27,497 bases of DNA, taken from contig CAZXFI010000012.1 in the NCBI GenBank assembly GCA_964640225.1, positions 1 to 27,497 on the forward strand, written 5' to 3'. This document shows, piece by piece, positions 23,132-27,497 of this stretch. A program made the position numbers and the translations under genes. This stretch comes from JAGLWW01 sp964640225 (GTDB taxonomy: Archaea > Aenigmatarchaeota > Aenigmatarchaeia > PWEA01 > JAGHBM01). Numbering within the stretch: position 1 is the first letter of the stretch; every line of letters begins with the position of its first letter. Below the pieces are notes generated by a model that saw nothing but the letters and a program-made list of their open reading frames with translations, had not been told where the DNA came from and did no database searches.

Positions 23132-24994
23132 TCATATTTTCCCGAAGATTTTTTTCAGCAGGCCTTTCTTTTCCTTTTCCGTGTTAACCCGGCCACGAAC
23201 CCGGTTAACCTGCGGGATGCCCTGCCCGAAGACGCTGTTCATAACCGGCGGGCTTTTAATTTGCCCGTCCTGGGTTCTGTCCTCCTCGGGAGAATTCTCC
23301 AGTATCGCGATTATCCTTGACTTGAACTCATCAGCGTCGTCCTTTTTCATGACGCCCTGGCTGGCCAGCTCGTCTATGTAAGCGGATATGCCTTCCTGCG
23401 TCAGGCCTTTCTTTTTCAGTTCCAAAAAGGCCGAGGACGCCATGGGGCCTATGAATTTCTTGAACTCCTTCCTTAGCTTTTCGTTTATCGTCTCCGAGAC
23501 TTTCCTGGTTACGCCCGTCAGAACCCCTTCATAACCCAGAAGCGACTGGCCTATAAAAACGCCGTTTTCCGTTATCTCGTATCTTTTCAGCTCCTTGCTG
23601 TGGGCGCTTCCCCTTACCTTGACTATGTTCATCACCAGGTTCAGCTCCCCCTGCATCTCTACGTAGCGCAGCATTATGATGTTGTCTATCAGCGTGGAGA
23701 GGTTGTTGTCCGTGAGGGTGGTTGTGCCTATCAGCGAACTCGTGGCCGCGGTAAAAAAAGTGGTGACCCCCTGCGTCTTAAGGTAGCCGTTAAGCCTTTT
23801 CGCAAAGCTCAGGAGCTTTGGCCTGGAGAGGGAATTGGAAATGGAGGATAGCGAGTCAATCGCGCATCTCTTGATTTTCTTGCTCTCAATTATGTCCTTT
23901 ATGTCTTTCAGGTGCTCCTCAATCAACATTTCGCCGGGATAGACGCATCTCATGGTAAGGAGCCCTTTTTTCTCATATTCCTCAAAGTCCCAACCGAATC
24001 CCTTTGCGTTCCTCAGTATCTGCTCCCTGCTTTCTTCAAACCCCACGTACAGGCAGGGCTCGCCGCTCTTCAGGCCCTTCATTATGAACTGCATGCTCAG
24101 GGAGGATTTTCCCGTTCCGGTGGACCCCGCGATAAGCGTTGAAGAGCCCAGGAATACACCGCCCAGAAACATTTTATCCAAAATCTCGTTCCCCGTGGAA
24201 ATTCTCTGGTTCGTGGAGGTATATTTCAGGGGAACCCTTAGCTTCGGGAAAATGTTTATTCCATCCCTGTCAATCTTGAAGTTGTTTACACCCGAGTCGT
24301 ATCCTATACCTCTCATTTTTACTATCTGGAACGTTCTGGAGAATTCACCGTTCTGAAAATTGTAGTTCAGCTTTATGATTCCGTCTGATATGAACTCCTC
24401 CACCCCGAAAACGCTGTAGCCGTCCCCGACCACCTCGCTGGTGAGAACTGTGGTGCAGTTGACGCTGGCAAGCATCGTCCCCAGCCTGAAAATAAAATAC
24501 CTTATCACATCTTTTTCTTTCAGAAGGTAGCATAAGGCGGTTATGGAGTCTATGACAAGCCTTTTTGCCTTTGTCTCGTTGACTATTTCCTCTATAGTGT
24601 CCACGATTTTGTTCAGCTGCTTCTTTGTTATTTTTTTGTCCGTGAATTTGAGCAGGTTTATCACGCTTCTCATGTCAAGAAAGTGAACCTGGGAAGAGTT
24701 CGTCAGGCTCTGGCTGTAGAAGTTCATTGTTTTTACGTTTTTCATCGCCTTCGTTATCGGCTCCGTAAGCGTTATGTATATGCCGGGTTCGTTGAATTTC
24801 ATGTAGCCGTTGAAGAGCCACTGCATGGACAGGTTGGTTTTCCCTGTCCCTGAGTTTCCTGACAGCAGAATTATGTGCCCCTCAGGTATGCCCCCCTTGA
24901 GCAATTCGTCCAGCTTGGGTATTCCGGTCTCTTTTATTATTATTTCCGTATTTTCCGGGGTGTTTTCGGGAATTTCTGGCTTAAACTTGTCCAT
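23132..24994 (-). CDS. Two-domain KaiC homologue with conserved Ser-Thr phosphosite pair
   Basis: The 620-residue protein has two KaiC domains. In domain 1, Walker A is GNSGTGKT (46-53), the catalytic pair is reduced to T77-E78 (ITLTEP), and Walker B is RLVIDSITAL. In domain 2, Walker A is GSTGTGKS (290-297), the full pair E320-E321 is in YVGFEES, and Walker B is RCAIDSLSSI. It then has TDNNLSTLIDNIIMLRYVEM, aligning with the cyanobacterial S431-T432 region (here S433-T434), and NIVKVRGSAHSKELKRYEI. A C-terminal extension of about 115 residues contains a small helical domain (ELKKKGLTQEGISAYIDELA) and a basic end. It should form an ATP-dependent hexamer, possibly autophosphorylating. As first gene of the operon it likely acts with the KaiB-like protein. 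ATG 24994 has GAGGA upstream. Confidence 0.92.
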   Translation of the reverse strand: MDKFKPEIPENTPENTEIIIKETGIPKLDELLKGGIPEGHIILLSGNSGTGKTNLSMQWLFNGYMKFNEPGIYITLTEPITKAMKNVKTMNFYSQSLTNSSQVHFLDMRSVINLLKFTDKKITKKQLNKIVDTIEEIVNETKAKRLVIDSITALCYLLKEKDVIRYFIFRLGTMLASVNCTTVLTSEVVGDGYSVFGVEEFISDGIIKLNYNFQNGEFSRTFQIVKMRGIGYDSGVNNFKIDRDGINIFPKLRVPLKYTSTNQRISTGNEILDKMFLGGVFLGSSTLIAGSTGTGKSSLSMQFIMKGLKSGEPCLYVGFEESREQILRNAKGFGWDFEEYEKKGLLTMRCVYPGEMLIEEHLKDIKDIIESKKIKRCAIDSLSSISNSLSRPKLLSFAKRLNGYLKTQGVTTFFTAATSSLIGTTTLTDNNLSTLIDNIIMLRYVEMQGELNLVMNIVKVRGSAHSKELKRYEITENGVFIGQSLLGYEGVLTGVTRKVSETINEKLRKEFKKFIGPMASSAFLELKKKGLTQEGISAYIDELASQGVMKKDDADEFKSRIIAILENSPEEDRTQDGQIKSPPVMNSVFGQGIPQVNRVRGRVNTEKEKKGLLKKIFGKI

Positions 24995-25065
24995 ACTAAA
25001 ATCCTCACGGAGCCACGTGTTTTCAACAAAATTAAAGCGTTTTCCTTAAGTTATTTTTGAATTTC

Positions 25066-25099
25066 CTTATATAAATATTGTATTAATTTTATTTATTAC
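25066..25099 (-). promoter_or_regulatory. Promoter module B (KaiC operon)
   Basis: On the minus strand the AT-rich box beginning GTAATAAATAAAATTAATAC precedes TTTATATAAG. Transcription would begin near 25040-25045, about 50 nt before ATG 24994. It is nearly identical to module A at 15871-15906, upstream of the phosphodiesterase operon. Confidence 0.6.
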
Positions 25100-25114
25100 T
25101 TTTTCAAAAACAAA

Positions 25115-25126
25115 GGTATAAAAAGG
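25115..25126 (+). promoter_or_regulatory. TATA box of the TrmB-like gene
   Basis: GGTATAAAAAGG on the plus strand lies about 50 bases before the GTG starts. It would give a start near 25145 and a short leader with AGGTG in front of the second GTG. The region 24995-25167 holds this and module B, back to back. Confidence 0.55.
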
Positions 25127-25167
25127 AAAGACGACAAAAATAAAACGTAATAAAACTTGTTACAGGT

Positions 25168-26325
25168 GTGTCTGTGGGTGGCGTTGAAGAAATTCTAAGG
25201 TTTCACGGCTTTACAAGGATAGAAGCCCGTGTCTACATGAAACTTCTGGAACTCGGCAGGTCAAAAGTCAGCGTCATGGGAAAGCTGGCCGGGATAACCA
25301 GGACGCAGCTTTACCCGCTTCTGGACAACATGGTTGAAAAGGGTTATATAAGACAGGTGGGAACCAAGCCCGTGAAGTACGAGGCGCTGGGGCCCGAAGA
25401 AATCGTGAAAATGCTCAGGGAAAAGAGGGAAAGGCAGATTGAATCCCTCTCCGAGCTGGGGTCCAGCCTTGAGAAAATAAAGCCGGTACGGGAAGTTTCC
25501 GGCACTCCATACCAGATCTACCTGATAAAAGAAAGGAACAACATAATGAGAAAGGCAACAGAACTTTGGAGCGAGGTGAAAGAAGAGGTTGTAATGACCA
25601 CGTCTTTTGAGAATCCGTTCTTCAAGAGATCCAGGAAGCTGGAGACCATAAGAAGGGAAAAACACAGAAAAGGGGTTAAGACAACCGCGTACCTGTCAAT
25701 AAAGCCCGAAAACCTTTACAGGATAACGGAATTTGAGGATGCTTTCAAACACGCCTCTCTCGGGGGACTTGTAAAAGAGAGGCCCTACACAACCCTGGTT
25801 TTTGACAGGAAATCCGTGCTTATTATATTCTATAACCGGCACATGAAGAATTATGAAACGGCGTTTTACTTTGAAAACCTGGAACTCGCGGAAACTTTCG
25901 CCTCCAAGAACATAGCCCCGATAGAAAGCCATCCCCTTAAGGGAGAAGTCAGGGTATCCACCATAGGGGGGGAGAGGTCCGTGCTCATCCCGCCTGTTCT
26001 GGACATGATATCCAAGAAGGAGCAGTACAAGTTGGGATACGGCGTGGGCTGGTACGGCATGAAGCCGCTGAAAGACGGTTATTCCCTGAAGGCTTTAATG
26101 ATCATGCTTGAAACCCAGATGATGGTTAACGGGTGGGGCAGGGCCAAAGTCTCCTGCAAGGGAGAAAAGGAGGCCGTTCTGACTCTGGAAAACTCAGTGG
26201 TCACTCCGGAATTCGTGAAAGGGAACATAGTGGGCTTCCTTTCCGTACTGGGAAACTACTCCGTGAAGGAGAAAACCGTCAAAAAGAACCACCACGAGTT
26301 CAGGATAAAGGTAAAGTTTAAATAA
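25168..26325 (+). CDS. TrmB-family transcriptional regulator
   Basis: The 385-residue protein starts with a winged HTH (about 5-75): FTRIEARVYMKLLELGRSKV, MGKLAGITRTQLYPLLDNMV and EKGYIRQVGTKPVKYEALGP. This is the TrmB layout with a 'YxxLdnLvekGlv' recognition helix and wing. A coiled coil (about 78-105) leads into a phospholipase-D-like or sugar-binding-like middle (about 110-260), and a C-terminal part of about 120 residues with no clear match. TrmB proteins bind DNA in response to a ligand. Lying divergent to the KaiC operon across 173 bases, it probably controls that operon and itself. Two GTG starts are possible, 25168 and 25174; AGGTG lies 6 bases before the second, which is slightly better placed. 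Confidence 0.78.
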   Translation: MSVGGVEEILRFHGFTRIEARVYMKLLELGRSKVSVMGKLAGITRTQLYPLLDNMVEKGYIRQVGTKPVKYEALGPEEIVKMLREKRERQIESLSELGSSLEKIKPVREVSGTPYQIYLIKERNNIMRKATELWSEVKEEVVMTTSFENPFFKRSRKLETIRREKHRKGVKTTAYLSIKPENLYRITEFEDAFKHASLGGLVKERPYTTLVFDRKSVLIIFYNRHMKNYETAFYFENLELAETFASKNIAPIESHPLKGEVRVSTIGGERSVLIPPVLDMISKKEQYKLGYGVGWYGMKPLKDGYSLKALMIMLETQMMVNGWGRAKVSCKGEKEAVLTLENSVVTPEFVKGNIVGFLSVLGNYSVKEKTVKKNHHEFRIKVKFK

Positions 26326-26338
26326 TTTTCTCAAAAGG

Positions 26339-26350
26339 TTTAAATATTAA
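26339..26350 (+). promoter_or_regulatory. TATA box of the small AbrB-like gene
   Basis: TTTAAATATTAA is centred about 25 bases before ATG 26369, which lacks a ribosome binding site, so the transcript is probably leaderless. Confidence 0.5.
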
Positions 26351-26368
26351 TTACAAACATATAAACAT

Positions 26369-26680
26369 ATGGCAGTTATCAAGACAATAAGCATGGACAT
26401 GGACGAGATATTCGTAATTGCCTCTGTTTCCGAGCAGGAAAACGAGATGATAAAGTGTTCCAACAAAATTCTCATATTCCCGAACAAGTTTGACGAGTCT
26501 CTTACAACGGGAAAACTGGGGAACAGCAACAGGATAATGCTGCCAAAAAAAATTTTAAAAAAGCACGAGATTGAGCTCAGGGGGAAGGTCCCGGCCAGGC
26601 TGTTTGAGTGCGACGGGAACAAGTACCTCCTGGTGAAGCTTGAGGAAAGAATTGACGGCGTGCCGTATTTTGAGGATTGA
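26369..26680 (+). CDS. Small protein with an AbrB/SpoVT-like segment
   Basis: The 103-residue protein has a first part of two to three strands (IKTISMDMDEIFVIASV, KILIFPNK). Then comes GNSNRIMLPKKILKKHEIE (51-69) and KYLLVKLEE. The second part is similar to the swapped-hairpin AbrB/SpoVT fold, whose core reads 'G(R)I(v)LPKeIRkkl.i..Gd.v...'. If correct, it binds DNA or acts as an antitoxin-like partner, but the match is short and the usual order of the domain is altered. It is followed after 4 bases by a KaiC-like ATPase gene with a GAGG binding site, so the two are made together. It could be an AbrB-like regulator working with that ATPase. Confidence 0.45.
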   Translation: MAVIKTISMDMDEIFVIASVSEQENEMIKCSNKILIFPNKFDESLTTGKLGNSNRIMLPKKILKKHEIELRGKVPARLFECDGNKYLLVKLEERIDGVPYFED

Positions 26681-26684
26681 TGCC

Positions 26685-27371
26685 ATGATAAAGACAGGTT
26701 TGACGTACCTTGACAAACTGCTCGGTGGAGGGTTTCCGGAAAACACCGTGATTCTTGTCTCCGGCGGGCCCGGGGCGGGAAAGACCCTTTTCGGGCTGAA
26801 TTTTCTCCTGGAGGGAACCCTAAAGAAGGAGAGATGCTGCTACCTCAGCCTTATGGAAAACAAGGCCGAGATTTTGAGGGCGTGTTCCGGGATAGAGACC
26901 TTGAAAAAAATGGAAAAGCACGTTGACAAAAATTTCGTGATACAGGAAGTAAAGCTGATTGAGGAAAACAAAATAACCCATGACATGTACGACCTGAAGC
27001 ATTTCGTAGAGCTTTTGAACGAGTACCCGAAGATAGACAGGATAGTAATAGATAACGTGAACAAGCTTTTTATATACGCGAGGGATGAGAAGGAGTACAG
27101 AAGAAGGTTCTCGGACCTGATAAAGGAACTGAAAAAGAGGTTCACCTGCTCTATTGTCATATGCGAGACTGACGGGGAGATGGACTCGGGAAACGGGGAA
27201 GCCTTTGAGTGCGACGGCGTGGTAAAGCTTTCCTTCATTGAGCTGGAGGAGAAGCCCAAGAGGACACTGGAAGTTCACAAGCTGAGATACTCCGCTTTTG
27301 AGCCCAGGATACCCTACGAGTTCAAAATCAGCGGGAAGGGGCTTAAGCTTTCAAAAAGCGCCGTGATATAA
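26685..27371 (+). CDS. KaiC-like RecA-superfamily ATPase, short form
   Basis: The 228-residue protein is one KaiC/RadA-like domain. It opens TGLTYLDKLLGGGFPENTVI, Walker A is GGPGAGKT (27-34), and the catalytic glutamate place reads YLSLMEN (only the second Glu kept). Walker B is RIVIDNVNKL. Near the end lie ICETDGEMDSGN, FECDGVVKLSF and LEVHKLRYSAFEPRIPYEF, the KaiC-type C-terminal strands. It should bind and hydrolyse ATP. I choose ATG 26685 because GAGGA lies about 8 bases upstream and it follows the previous stop by 4 bases; the frame reaches 26640 but would overlap that gene. It is a third active-type KaiC domain protein in the island. Confidence 0.87.
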   Translation: MIKTGLTYLDKLLGGGFPENTVILVSGGPGAGKTLFGLNFLLEGTLKKERCCYLSLMENKAEILRACSGIETLKKMEKHVDKNFVIQEVKLIEENKITHDMYDLKHFVELLNEYPKIDRIVIDNVNKLFIYARDEKEYRRRFSDLIKELKKRFTCSIVICETDGEMDSGNGEAFECDGVVKLSFIELEEKPKRTLEVHKLRYSAFEPRIPYEFKISGKGLKLSKSAVI

Positions 27372-27411
27372 AAACCCTCGCCTTAATATTTTCGTTCAGG
27401 GAGATATTATT

Positions 27412-27497
27412 ATGAGGTTTTCCTATTCCTTGAGCAGGAACATTTTTGAGGCAGGGGTCGGCAGCCTTGTCAACAAGCTCCACCTCAGCAGAAGGAG
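27412..27497 (+). CDS. Start of an unidentified gene (partial)
   Basis: An open frame starts at ATG 27412 and runs to the end of the window: 28 full codons beginning MRFSYSLSRNIFEAGVG. CAGGGAG lies about 9 bases upstream, a fair ribosome binding site, and TTAATATTTT at about 27383 may be a TATA box. The gene follows the KaiC-like ATPase by 40 bases on the same strand and may belong to the same operon. The visible part is too short for a family call. Confidence 0.45.
   Translation, partial: MRFSYSLSRNIFEAGVGSLVNKLHLSRR

Overview
This window reads as archaeal. Several start codons sit about 25 bases from TATA-like boxes, which suggests leaderless transcripts. Genes inside operons instead carry strong GGAGG/GAGGTG ribosome binding sites. 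The protein families also fit: KaiC-like ATPases, a TrmB-family regulator, DPM1-type glycosyltransferases, and a LAGLIDADG intein in a metabolic gene. The lineage cannot be fixed from the sequence alone. No rRNA, tRNA, CRISPR array or transposase is visible.

Region 1 (1-11467) is a surface-glycan locus. It starts with the end of a LamG-like surface protein. Then come three large multi-pass GT-C-like membrane proteins, a polyprenyl-phosphate hexose synthase (GT2) coupled to a DUF2304 protein, a Wzx-like oligosaccharide flippase, an extended SDR sugar epimerase, an AglD/UPF0104-like membrane protein, a PHP phosphoesterase, a UbiA-family enzyme of the decaprenyl-phosphate phosphoribosyltransferase type, and a short DUF1616 protein. 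Together they suggest building, flipping and transferring polyprenyl-linked sugars to make extracellular glycoconjugates.

Region 2 (11460-15906, minus strand) is an operon of an alkaline-phosphatase-superfamily phosphodiesterase, a UDP-sulfoquinovose synthase homologue (SQD1/Agl3-like) and a thioredoxin. The synthase carries a 339-residue intein placed directly before its predicted catalytic Thr. The operon has a predicted leader of about 300 nt with several strong stems and a possible switch that hides the ribosome binding site.

Region 3 (15954-27497) is the most unusual part: a Kai-like signalling island. An eight-gene minus-strand operon encodes a two-domain KaiC with the Ser-Thr phosphosite pair, a PotD-like binding protein, two Cache-HAMP-PAS receptors with no output domain, a KaiB-like/V4R fusion, two KaiC-like proteins without a Walker A motif, and a single-domain KaiC. 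Divergently there is a TrmB-like regulator, then a small AbrB-like protein, another KaiC-like ATPase and the start of a further gene. My working picture is that ligand sensing by PotD/Cache/PAS modules is passed by protein contact to KaiB- and KaiC-like proteins and on to transcription. The Region 3 operon and the Region 2 operon share a nearly identical 34-36 bp promoter module, so they may be expressed together.
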